Assembly (NCBI GenBank): GCA_009617715.1
Contig: VTFK01000021.1
Location: forward strand, 1,054,001 to 1,118,000
Reading direction: 5' to 3'
DNA: 64,000 bases
Origin: Plectrocnemia conspersa
Lineage: Eukaryota; Arthropoda; Insecta; Trichoptera; Polycentropodidae
Shown here: positions 45,790-56,390 of the stretch, in pieces
Layout: the number at the start of each line of letters is the position of its first letter
How positions within the stretch are numbered: position 1 is the first letter of the stretch
Notes under the pieces: generated by a model
What the model saw: only the letters and a program-made list of their open reading frames with translations
Databases searched by the model: none
What the model was told of the DNA's origin: nothing
Position numbers and translations under genes: made by a program

Positions 45790-46170
45790 TGACGCGTATT
45801 TGCGTAATCATGATTGTTGAATATGTATTTTTTGGTAAAGTTATATTTCCACTAGTCAAATACATTTTCACCAATAGATATTTCTACTATCGAATATATA
45901 ATTTAACTTATGCGCTAATATGCTGTTCTAAAATATCTATGAAGCTCAATTTGACAGTTGCGAAACGTCCATTTGCTGTTCAAACCCAAACCTAACCCTA
46001 AGTATAAAATACAAACTTAGCCAACTCATCTCTCATGGGAAAATAATTGGAAGAATAAGTACAGACAGACATATTGCTTTATAGCTCGTCTGTATTTCGA
46101 TATTACACTATGTTTTAAAAATATTTTATGTATCCTTACTGATATTACTATGGACTCTAATATAAAAGGA
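45790..46170 (+). repeat. Flank segment of the foldback family (unit 1)
   Basis: The segment from about 45810 to 46170 (GAAACGTCCATTTGCTGTTC near 45960, CAAACCCAAACCTAACCCTA near 45980, CGATATTACACTATGTTTTA near 46097) reappears inverted at about 58735-59100 beside the 58.6-kb palindrome. A weaker relative lies at 48240-48300. It is AT-rich and non-coding; the small ORF 45789-45995 is incidental. Confidence 0.7.
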
Positions 46171-46173
46171 CTG

Positions 46174-46440
46174 ATCAAAGTATATTCAAACTGAATTTTG
46201 GTCAATAGGAGAGCGCAAAAACAATTATCACTTCTCAGAAGGCAAAAATTCACGTCAAAAGCAATAAAATCGTGTCGGCGCCGTCGCAGTGGGAACGCTC
46301 GGTAACGAGCGTTCCCACTGCGACGGCGACGGCACGATTTTATTGCTTTTGACGTGGATTTTTGACTTCTGAGAAGGGATAATTGTTTCTTGCGCTCTTC
46401 TATTGGGCAAAATTTGATTTAAATGTACTTTATTCGATCA
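46174..46440. repeat. Long foldback element, copy P3
   Basis: Nearly complete palindrome of about 130 bp per arm with axis at GCTCGGTAACGAGC (46297-46310). The arms contain GAGAGCGCAAAAACAATTATC, CTTCTCAGAAGGCAAAAATT, CAAAAGCAATAAAATCGTGT and GCAGTGGGAACGCTCG plus their mirror. One arm has an extra GCGACG repeat. Confidence 0.92.
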
Positions 46441-46464
46441 CTTCTCAGAAGGCAAAATTTCGAT

Positions 46465-46654
46465 ATTACACTATATTTTAAAAATATGATAGCTATTCTT
46501 ACCGATATGACTATATAAGAGGGCAGATCAAAGTATATTCAAACCAAATTTTGGACAATAAGGGAGCGCAAAAACAATTATCACTTCTCAGAAGGTAAAA
46601 ATTTACGTCAAAAGCAATAAAATCGTGTCAGCGCCGTCGCAGTGGGAACGCTCG
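46465..46654. repeat. Half foldback unit, copy P4, cut at the axis
   Basis: Repeats the flank words (CGATATTACACTATATTTTA) and the left arm of P3 as far as GGGAACGCTCG (46644-46654), then switches to T-rich unique sequence. The break falls precisely at the hairpin axis. P3 and P4 are in tandem. Confidence 0.85.
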
Positions 46655-47240
46655 TTTTTTTAATATTGTTTACAACGTTTTGTAAATAATAAAAAATAAA
46701 ATAAGGTATAGTTCAAGAGAGCAAGGTCTAAGACACACGGTGGATAATTAATAATATCACGATAACGTGTTATAGTTCGGAAGAGTATCCCCTAAAATAT
46801 GTTTTATATTTATTAGGTAACTTTGATACAAAAATATCGATAAAACATTACATATTCATATGTTTTGGACGAAATACGATACACACACGTTCACACGCGC
46901 GTTCACGTGTCACAGTCGGCCTGGTGAGATAATTTGAGAGCGAGAGAAGCACAAAATCGACACAGCGTAGATTCGAAAACACATAAAGGCGGTCTCCTAC
47001 TACCGAATTAGAGGGTCCGAGACGCGGTGTAAAAAAGGTGTTGTTGTCGGGGGCCCCCGGGGGCCCCGTTTGCGCGTGTCGCCGCCCCCGGCCTGTAATC
47101 ACGCGCCGCGCCGCCCTGCAATTATTTCATATCTCATAACACTCGAGAGCGCCCTCTAATGTCGAAAAGAGCGCCGGAATTTTTAATGGCCCGAGCGCAA
47201 TAATTTTGTATTCGAGTCTCGTGTGTTTTTTCTTCTTGTT
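46655..47240. other. AT-rich start, then GC-richer island I18
   Basis: An island at about 46860-47215 containing an 18-bp perfect palindrome GGGGCCCCCGGGGGCCCC (47050-47067). The minus-strand ORF 46848-47102 is probably incidental. Confidence 0.45.
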
Positions 47241-48880
47241 TTTTTTGTTCTCATGCTTTTTTATCGTTGTTTTGATACCATACGTTGTGAGGTAAAAATA
47301 TTTATCGACGCGTGATATAGCGACCCGCCCATCGATAATGTGTCATTAATAAAGGTAATTAAAAATGGTAAGACACTTCTGATGTTGCTCCTCATAGATG
47401 ACATCAATGTCATAAGGGAGTTACAGAGTGTAGATGCTCTCAAAGAAATAAGCATGAGTCTCATTTCACTTCAAAGCTTGATTTGCTTACAGATTTCATT
47501 ATGAAAGGTTATGAAGTCAGTCTTGCTCTTTCTCTAAAACGTATTTTTAATCTGATCCTCAAGACGTCAGTATTTCCTGGTCTTTCGAAATGCACAAAAG
47601 TCACCACTCTTCATTAAAACTGTGACATATTGTGCAACAATAACAATGTTGCTACCATTGAATTGTTTGAAATAATTATCCATAGAAGTAATTATATTAG
47701 TTTAGTTAAACCAACAGCATGGTTTTTGTATTTTACCCCTTCGGGAGTTCTTCAGTGGTACATCCCTTTGGCAATAAATGATTTTTGTAGCCATTTTTTT
47801 CTCTTTATCTTAATTAATAAGAACAAGGGAAAAATAATAACACGTTGGAAGATACCCAGTAGAATATTCCTTTAATTGTTTTTTTATTTTTAACATACAT
47901 ACATACATACATATACATTATTAACCTAGTTTTCATAAATAATAAAATGTTACATAAAATGCATATCAAATATGGGGTCCGGAAAATCGCAAATAACTGC
48001 CAGCAATTAATCAGTAGCAGTTCGCATGATCGCTTCATATTTCATCGATAGCAAATATTTATGTCATTTTTAATTAAAAATAAGGTTATTCTATAGTTGT
48101 TATTTTTACCATCCTCACAGTGAATAAATACAGTTTTACTGATATGGTTCAGTGAAATTATAAATAGTTTGTTTGCTATATTTAAGCTACCCTACTTAAT
48201 AAAATTATATTCATAGTAATGAATATATAACTCCACTGTAACAGTTTCGAAATGTCTAATTGGTGTTCAAACCCAAACCTAATCTAAGGAAAGTTGTAGA
48301 AATAATTAGATCAGCTTTTGGTTTACACAGCAAATACACATTTTGTAACAGTTAAATTGTGTTTTATAGACATTTTAGAACAATGTATAATTTAAACCTT
48401 CACCACAGATGGCTTCTATAGAAGTCATGAAGAAAATCGCCAGTATTCATTAGTTATTTTGTACAATTTAAGGCTGTAAATCACTTGAATTTATTGAATT
48501 TAAAAATATGGTATATTAACAAATTTCAAAATGGCGCGTAATCAGTCGCGGCGATAGGGTTAAAATATACATTTTTCAGACATGTCACACCATTAGCTAG
48601 CTAATGAATAAGCGTGTTTATATAATCACAAATTATTGCTTCTAGCCGGTAAAATATGCTAGCTTTATTTGTATGCTATAAATTGTTTATACGATCAATT
48701 GTCGCGGCGGTAAACTGAAGCGATTAATTGCTGGCGGTGAATTGTGGCGATAAGTTTTCCTAGACTTATTAAATATACAGTGGTACTGTTTTGATATTTA
48801 GATTACAAATTTTATAATCAAATTTAAAAAAAAATATTATAAAAAATTTCAATAAAAAATCTGAAAAATATATTAAAAAA
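47241..48880. other. Spacer
   Basis: AT-rich to moderate. A (CATA)n microsatellite lies at about 47893-47912. The segment 48240-48300 (AACAGTTTCGAAATGTCTAA, AAACCCAAACCTAATCTAAG) is a decayed relative of the foldback-flank repeat at 45.96 kb. ORFs 47261-47464, 47630-47875 and 47814-48038 are unrecognised. Confidence 0.5.
47893..47912. repeat. (CATA)n microsatellite
   Basis: Five ACAT repeats before degeneration into ATATAC. Confidence 0.85.
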
Positions 48881-49340
48881 AAATTAAATTTTGGAGGAGC
48901 CTTGACAAATTCGCGCTCTACCGCTAGCATAATCGAAGGCCCCGAACCGTCTCGGATCGACCTCAGTTTTTGATATTCTCAAAGGCCCCGAGGAGGAAAA
49001 GGCCAATTTGGGCGTTTCGCCCGATGAACCGTGAAATAGTTCACACTAATCGAAAAGTATCAAAAGTCAATTTAAAATTCATATAGGTACCTACTGCCAC
49101 GACAGTGTTTTTCTTCAGCTATTTTTTTATTATTGTTGTTATTCAGGTATTAATTTTATCGCCGCGCCACTTTACACAGCGGCCTCTTTCATTATTAATA
49201 TTTTATTGCGCTTAATGTCGCGTTACGATCGAAATCGTAATATTCCACGACGGAAATTATTACGTGTGTTGAAAATTACTATTGCGGAGATAATTTTCAG
49301 AAGCGTAACGCGAGATGAGATGAAGTGGATTGCGAAATAA
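48881..49340. other. GC-richer non-coding island I19
   Basis: AAAGGCCCCGAGGAGGAAAAGGCC near 48980-49003, TTTAATTATGA-poor; no ORF, no repeat partner. Confidence 0.4.
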
Positions 49341-50395
49341 AAGAAAACAGACATGCTATACATATATAATAAGCCTTATTAATTTAAATAATTATAGTCG
49401 CACATTGTCGTGGAAAAGAATTGCACCTTTTCAGTTTTAAGAATTGCAGTATTTCATCGATGTCTTAATGCAAAATAAAATTTAGTATTTTTTTTTTCTG
49501 TAATTTATTTAAAGGTCACTCGCTTAGCAATGACCTTTTGGGCAGCAACAAACGCTGCATAATTATTTTAAACGGTATCTTCACCCAAATCGCAGCTAGC
49601 TCATAGCGATAACAAGTATTTTATGGCGTGTCTATAAAATTTATTAATAAATCTGTATATTGAATTAATTAAACAGAAAAAATATTTTCAAATATTAGTT
49701 TTCTGTTTCTAAAAAGTAAAAATTATGTTTTTTTTTTTTATATCAACTTCTAAATTTCTAAATTTTTTTAATTTTAATATTTACATAATAATAAATTGGC
49801 ACATTTATTGCTCCTCCCCTACTTTTCAGCAAATTTATCTGAGTGACATCCGTTTCCCTTCATCGCATAAGCCTATGAAATATTTTAGAAGCTTTAACGA
49901 GTTTTTTAATTGCTCACGTCGCGCATCATAGCCAAGCGTCACGTCCTTACTGTAATAACGCATATTAATTCATATCCAGAAGGCAGAAGTGGCAGCAGCT
50001 CCTTGGTCCACTTGTAAACATGTATAGATGTACAATTTTTCAGACTTTTACCAAGTGAAGCAATATGGTGTAACGACCCAAAGAAATTTTCAGGTCACTT
50101 GCCACTGCTAATGATAATGGCCGCACGGGAGCTTTGGCGGAGAACTTTGTAAGTTAGACGCTAAGGTAATTTCGTATTCTTTCAACGGCGGAGATCAGCT
50201 CAACCGTTCTTTAAACTAAATATATACAATCCTTATATTAAATTTGAAATTTATAATACATTTTTAAAATAAATAATATTTTTTAAATTTATATTTATTT
50301 GGAATTTAAGCAAATATTTTATTATTTAGAATTAAAATTGTTTTCCGGGTTACAAATTGTTAAAGCAGATGATCAACTTAATATATATCTGAAAT
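49341..50395. other. Spacer, mostly AT-rich
   Basis: Moderate patches near 49910-50180 without ORF or repeat signature. The ORF 49725-49931 is T-rich and hydrophobic and probably chance. Confidence 0.5.
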
Positions 50396-50730
50396 TTCAG
50401 GTGGGGTCGTCGTTGAAAATCATAGGGAAAGGCGTGATGATCGTGGAAGAGCGCGCTTGCGGTGCGGTCATTACTCGGCCTTTCATTCAGCCCCGGCCGC
50501 TTCCGTCGAAGACGGGTTCTTTCTCTCAATTCGGTGGTGGATGCGATGCGAATTAATTGCCATATTTCCATTGCGAAATATTGCCGAGGTGCGCTCAATT
50601 ATTGCCTTTCGTCGAATTAATCCGCAATTAAATACGGCTTCAGTCGAAGCATCGCATGTTTATTGCTGTGATTATGGCTCAAGGGAGCCCGTGACCTTTA
50701 ATTCGAAATCAAAATAATTTGGAATTAAAA
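50396..50730. other. GC-richer non-coding island I20 with homeodomain-type cores
   Basis: GCGAATTAATTGCC (50546), TCAATTATTGCC (50596) and GAATTAATCCGCAATTAAAT (50614) lie close together in an otherwise GC-richer block. Such AATTA-core clusters suit homeodomain factors. Three overlapping ORFs on both strands are unrecognised. Regulatory function is only inferred. Confidence 0.4.
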
Positions 50731-51259
50731 AAAAGCAAAATTCAGAAATTAAACCGTAAAAATGCAGAAAAACTGTTTTCGCTTGCTTGTGAGGGGTAAT
50801 GTGGTAATAAAAAAAAGTAATAATCGGTTTGAGAAAAAAACAACGTGTGATCTGTGTTTATTTGTCGTAAGCTCTATTAAATGCGAGTTTAAGGATGAAT
50901 TTGCATATATTCCAAATCAGAAGCAGAAGGAAAAGTTTTAAATAAGAGCTGTATTGCGATTCCAAACTTTACGGCTTAAATACGATCAGTGAAAAAGAAG
51001 GAGATGAACGACCCTTATCGTTCTCAACTATTTAATTTTGGATAAAAATAATATATTTATTTTTATCTTACTTTTATTATCAATATGTGGGTTTCAACCA
51101 CATGCACAATTTTTTATGATTTAAAGGCAAAAGAGATAGCAAGGCACACACTATATTTCAAACAATGAAAGAAAGTTCTAATGACAAAACAATTGAATTA
51201 TTAAATACAAATATGGCACGGATTACCTTATAGTACATCCGTTCCCATATGAAAAAACT
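50731..51259. other. AT-rich spacer
   Basis: Nothing recognised. Confidence 0.6.
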
Positions 51260-51344
51260 AGCCTTTGTTTGGAAAGGACGTGCGCTAGCCAATATATGAA
51301 TTGTATAATACTATTGTTATTTTACCGTTTATATTCAGTGCGTG

Positions 51345-51508
51345 AATGTGAATGTGTCCAAGAGGCGATGCAATTGGCTCGCAAACATTCAGAGCTGTCT
51401 CAAACCAACATTATAAAATACGTGACACTTGGTCACAGAAAGAGAGCATCAGTGGATAGTCCAGAGAGCATTGCAAAAACAGATCACTACCGAAATAACA
51501 GTCGACAA
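51345..51508 (+). CDS. Weak candidate exon or chance ORF
   Basis: A 54-codon stretch ending in TAA (51509-51511) begins right after a pyrimidine-rich tract and AG (TTTTACCGTTTATATTCAG, about 51322-51340), which would serve as a splice acceptor. The residues (ECECVQEAMQLARKHSELSQ, then VTLGHRKRASVDSPESIAKT) look more protein-like in composition than neighbouring ORFs. I do not recognise the family, and there is no second exon to support it. It could equally be a decayed transposon or a chance frame. Confidence 0.15.
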
Positions 51509-51689
51509 TAATACAACTTGACATGCCAGTATGATTAGATTATACGAAATGCAAAATTTTGTCTTCAACAAAAAAATAGCAGTTTAAATATTATCATTTT
51601 TTAAATGTTGAATGCTTCTATCTGAATCAAAGTAGTTCATATGTTTTATTAGTTCCATTGAACCAGACGTACTTCACCTTCAAGTTAAC

Positions 51690-52090
51690 ATAAGGTTAAG
51701 AGCATACCGCGTAATTGAGTGCTAACTAAATTATAATTTTGGTTCCAGACAAATTTAAAAGAGAGCCGCTTTGCATTTTAATGCCGAAAATTATCGACAA
51801 ACGCCCAATAATGGGGTAACCTAACCCATGATGCACAATGGCGTTCAGTGGGGGATACAGTTGCCGAAATTAAAATAATCTAGAGTGAAGAAATGTTTGA
51901 TTTTGGCACGGTGTGCATTATGCAAATTCTCGGAGTCGAAACATATTCATTTGCGGCCTTGCAGTGTTGCCAGTCCCCCGTCATTATAATGTGAAGCGCT
52001 GAAAAAAAAATTAATAACGATTCGCGGCGGTTCGTCTATTAGCGCGTTGATTGCGGGGTACTGGCAACATTTTGTAAATATATTGTAATT
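51690..52090. other. GC-richer non-coding island I21
   Basis: Contains an ATGCAAAT octamer-type site (about 51921-51928) and a spaced inverted repeat: TGTTGCCAG (51965-51973) and CTGGCAACA (52061-52069), flanked inward by CCCC and GGGG. No ORF. Confidence 0.4.
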
Positions 52091-52984
52091 TTATTAATAA
52101 TAATTTACGCTCTCGCGTGAATAATCTCATACGTAAGATCTTCCTATGTGTTTAGATTTTTTATACTTATTTTTTTTCTAAAAAAAATCAATAAGAGCTT
52201 TTTATCTGATGTAAATTTAATAAAACGGTATGAATATTTTATGATGATCGCCTCGAAATTCTGAGATCTTTAACCTTGGATAATTTATGCATCTCGGCTT
52301 ATGCGAATATTTCCCAGAAAATTTGCACATCTAGTTTTAGAAGGGTGTTTTTACGAAGCACATTTGCGCTAGTTTTGAAGAATGTGACATATTTGATTAT
52401 ATTATATAAATAATGAATCTATATACAAATATAGAATTACACTTAATACGCTAGTTTTTTTTTTAAATTAAATTATAACCATTGTGATCTAACGGGTTAA
52501 AAAAAAACATAGTATTATTTAAATTTACAAAAATAATATACATATTAAGTAACAATTAAATTAAATGATACAAACCGGACCAAATCCTCATACTTGACAT
52601 TAAACATATCAATGTGCAATGCCATTAACAAATTAACGAGCCGGATGGTTAAAGCTATAAGCTTGAAAAGAGGACGTGATCGTGATTATCGAAGACGTCT
52701 TAAATCGCAAAACTATTTAAAAAATGCTTAATAATATACAACTTTCTGCGAAGATTAGGTGAGCAAATTGTATCTCAACGCGTTTAAAAGAAAGGATAAA
52801 TACCCTCTTATAACACTATCTTAAAAACCTTTTCTAATTTTTTTCGATCAAAAGAAAGTATTTGGTTATTCGAAATTCCAAATTACTAATCCCTATTCAA
52901 GAATGCTGCAAACTAAAGTGTCATTGAAAACATAAATAACTGACGGATTGTCAAAGTGAAATACGTTACTCATAACTAAGAATT
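52091..52984. other. AT-rich spacer
   Basis: Includes the old repeat word at 52562-52590 related to 13028. The 52930-52960 words are related to 31895. No coding signal. Confidence 0.5.
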
Positions 52985-54640
52985 GCAATAACAGTAATAC
53001 TAGTATTGGGAAAAAATTGTCCTTCGGTACTGCCGGTATTATAAAATGAAATACCGGTTGTACCAAAAATATTTTTTTAAGTCCGTATAGTCCATCCAAG
53101 ATGTTAACGCTCATCAACGTTGTGTTGGAAACAAGGGTGCGTGTACGCATGGATCCATACATATACAGTTTTCCACGAATTTGTTTACACCGATAGAAGA
53201 ACGTTACCAATACTAAATCAGGGGCGTTTTAAGGGTAGGGTGACTATACGCTGGAAATTGAATTAAAAATTATAATGTGTTATATTTTTACCATAAATTA
53301 TTGTCGTGTTGTGTTATTTTGTAATCAATAAAACAGTTTCTGTAATATTCTATTGGTATTTAAAAAAAATATTATATTAAACAGATATTCAACCTGGAGA
53401 GTGATTCCAAAACTGCTATCATGTTTTTGAGTTAAATATGTATATAAATAAATAAAATAGGTAAGAAAGTGATATTTTACTTTATCTTCAACAAATTAAA
53501 TTAAAATAGGAAGAAATAATTGAACGTTTAATTTCACATGGTCACCCTATTATATTCTCTCACCAATACTGTAGCAATGAGCGTTCATATCTTGGACGGA
53601 CTGTACATCTTATATGTTGAACAAGATGTCTCCGTGGCTTAGAACTACGAAAACGACAATGATAAAAGGTAAAAGAGTAGAATAAGATGATAGTAGGGGA
53701 TAAGCCTAGGTTGTTTAATCGGAGAAGGATATCAAAATAGAATAATAATATCCATTTTTGTTGAAAGAGGCTAAAGTACGGGGCACCTAACGTATGCAAA
53801 AAATTCCACCAGCCGATATTTCAGCGTAAATTAAAAAAAATACTTTATCTCAAACATATTTAACGGTACCTAGCAGTTCCCAGTAATTCTGTTATGTAGC
53901 AGAAAAATGACCACACCCTATTTATGATAAGGATGGCTGGCGAAAAAGCAGGTTGCAGGTTGAAAATGTAATTGCATATACAAAATTATTTCTATTTATA
54001 TATTTTTATCTCCATTGAGACATATTTTTACCAAAATAGTCAATGAAAAATGCTTTACTAAATATTGGTGTTAAATATTAGCTATAGATAAGTCTTACTA
54101 ATTATATTTAAATACAAAACGTACTTAAAAAAATGTGCAAAAATGTGTTTTTTTTAATAAAAAAAACTTTATCGTAAAAAAAGAGTGCAATGTTATTTTT
54201 TCTGTTACCAACTAAAGATAGATTGTACAAAAATATTTTTAAGTAAATACATATAAAACATATATATATTATTATTGTAACAACTAAATATTATTTCTTT
54301 TTTATCTCACGTTATTGAGAGTAAGTTGCAAAATTTTAAAATACATATGTTTATATAACATAATTCATTTAAAAATGCAAAGCAAAAATTGTCTGGGAAT
54401 AAAAGGGTTCTATAATATTAATATAATAATTTATAACTGAAGTTTAATTAATATTACTTTTAACAAGAGTAGAAATAAATAGGTATACGAGAGATAAACG
54501 TAAATAATATTGCATTACTCTAAAATTAATATTAATTATGCAATAATTAAAATAAAATAATATAAATTAATCACATCTAAATCACAAAAATGGATGATAT
54601 TTGTGATTTTTTCTAAAGTAATTATAATATTTTATTACAA
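52985..54640 (+). mobile_element. hAT-derived repeat, ACCGGTATT family, copy 2, with nested MITE
   Basis: Aligns by landmarks with 5690-7130 and 62010-62860: ACTAGTATTGGGAAAAAATT (52998), GGTACTGCCGGTATTATAAA (53026), GTAGAATAAGATGATAGTAG (53675), CGGTACCTAGCAGTTCCCAG (53863), TATGATAAGGATGGCTGGCG (53922) and TCTATAATATTAATATAATA (54410). It is interrupted by the 516-bp TIR element at 53088-53603. No ORF survives. Confidence 0.65.
53088..53603. mobile_element. 516-bp TIR element (MITE), copy 2
   Basis: The same family as 18761-19244, with TA on both sides (53086-53087, 53604-53605). Ends are TAGTCCATCCAAGATGTTAA and, reversed, CAGTCCGTCCAAGATATGAA. The central third differs from copy 1, which carries a hairpin instead. 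It is inserted in hAT repeat copy 2. Confidence 0.9.
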
Positions 54641-55930
54641 TACATATATAAGATAATTTCTATGACATAAAAAACTCCATTATACAATAATATGCAATGA
54701 CTTATATGTAACGAAATAGCTGGATTTTAATTAGTCATCGCAATATTTCTCTGTGAAAATAAAAAAATCTAGGTAGATCTAATCTGTGACGACGATTAGA
54801 AATAAAATTATATAAAAATCACTAATTCTGATTTCTCAGAAATGATAGAAATTAAACGCATAGTATATTAAATATACAATTCGAGCTTTGGTCTTTCGAG
54901 TTTTAGTTAACGACAATAACACTAATATATCGTGTTGGTTAGTTAGTTAATTTGATAGATAGTTAGAGATCTACCGCTTTGTCTGTATTTTTAATTGATT
55001 TAAACTAACACAGTTTAAGGTTGTATAATGATTTCTCAATAATGTGCTTATAAACTAGACATTTTAAACCAGACACTATATTCCATGCCTTTCAAAATTA
55101 AAAAAAAATGTTTATTTATACTCGGCATCTACTTAAGAAAAAGTTTATAATCATGACCGAAGCTTAGGTAATTACAGGTAATTGTAACTAAGATATTTTA
55201 GTTTTATAACTAATCTAAAGTCATATATTAATTAAAACCAGATATTTTAGGTATTAATCAGCGAATTTGTGCATAAAAAAAAAAATTTGATTCTTCGAAA
55301 CAATTATGTATGAAAAATATTAATTTCTGCATTTTATTTAAATGGGCTGAGATCGTAACGCACGAGCGTGTTCCATGATAAAAAAACTTTTCACAAGTAA
55401 AAAATAAAATTTAGAAATTTTTTGAATATAATTTTTTTAAATGCATCAGATACGTATATAAATATTATATTATAAATTGTTATAAAACCTAAATTATAAT
55501 ACATTTTTTATTGTATTAAAATTGTTTTAAATTTTAGTATGATAAGTAATTTCAAGTTTTGAGGCCAAAGGGGTGTGACTCTGCAACTAAAATAGATAAT
55601 CGATGGTAAAAAAAGGTATTGGTGTATGATATTTTAAAATGTATGTCAGCTCATGTTTTAAATGTAATGTGATGTTCGAGACGCTAAATAAACTAAAGCT
55701 AGACCTGCGCATACTCAATCAAAAAGGTGCAATTCTCTATCACAACAGTGCGCAACCATTTATCGCAAGATTGACCCTTCAAAAGTTATACGATTATTGC
55801 CTTATCAAAAGCATATTTTGTAAGTGCCATTGATCAACTATTTATAAGACGTTTCATATTGAAATATTTTGCTTAATTTATTCCCAAGAATACTCTATAC
55901 TTTTCATCGATATTCCATTATATTAAATTA
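54641..55930. other. AT-rich spacer
   Basis: Very AT-rich. The ORF 55639-55833 (CNVMFETLNKLKLDLRILNQ ... ILYHNSAQPFIARLT) hints at a mariner-like LHHDNARPH-type block (ILYHNSAQPF near 55730-55760), but the match is too short to be sure. Confidence 0.45.
55690..55850 (+). pseudogene. Possible mariner transposase scrap
   Basis: NQKGAILYHNSAQPFIARLT followed by LQKLYDY resembles the second-aspartate block of SETMAR-type mariners (xxxxVLLHDNARPHxAxxTxxKLxxL), with the aspartate changed to asparagine or lost by a codon. Nothing upstream or downstream extends the match clearly; the segment is about 50 codons. Confidence 0.45.
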
Positions 55931-56390
55931 TTTAATTACATAATACTCAGCCCTCGGGTCTATAGTAAAACCCCATCGAAGGTACGAGGTCGCCAACGCC
56001 AAGCCTCCCATTATCCCTCCACACACATTCAATTGGAAGGTGTCAGCCGATGCCTCCTAGTCCTGCCCTGTCCTGTTCATCTGTCCCGTGATTACCGATT
56101 GGCCGTGGTCAGTTAGGGCCGCGATTAGCATTACAAATTCGCACCGTCTTCGCGCAGGCGAGCCGATCTTTAATTTGTGCCTTGGGAACGGATAGGTGCT
56201 AGCTGCTAGCTATATATGCGGCGGCGGTTAATACATTCAAATTATGATTTATCGACATTCGATATCCGATAATAGCCATTAATAACGACGCCGACCGTAT
56301 AAAGACTATTAACACATAACGCCGGCCCGGGAACAATTAGCCGAAACGAAGAACAAAGGGCAGCGCGTGAGACCATAAAAAAGATCTTAA
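55931..56390. other. GC-richer non-coding island I22
   Basis: CCGTGGTCAGTTAGGGCCGC near 56103 and CGGCGGCGGTTAATAC near 56219, with ATTA cores. No ORF, no repeat partner. Confidence 0.4.

Noticed and set aside
45980..46005. CCCAAACCTAACCCTAAG as telomere-like repeat
   Set aside because: A single occurrence within a dispersed repeat; not a TTAGG/CCTAA array.
46174..46440. Bacterial-style terminator or attenuator hairpin
   Set aside because: Arms exceed 100 bp and recur at several loci, so this is a dispersed foldback repeat.
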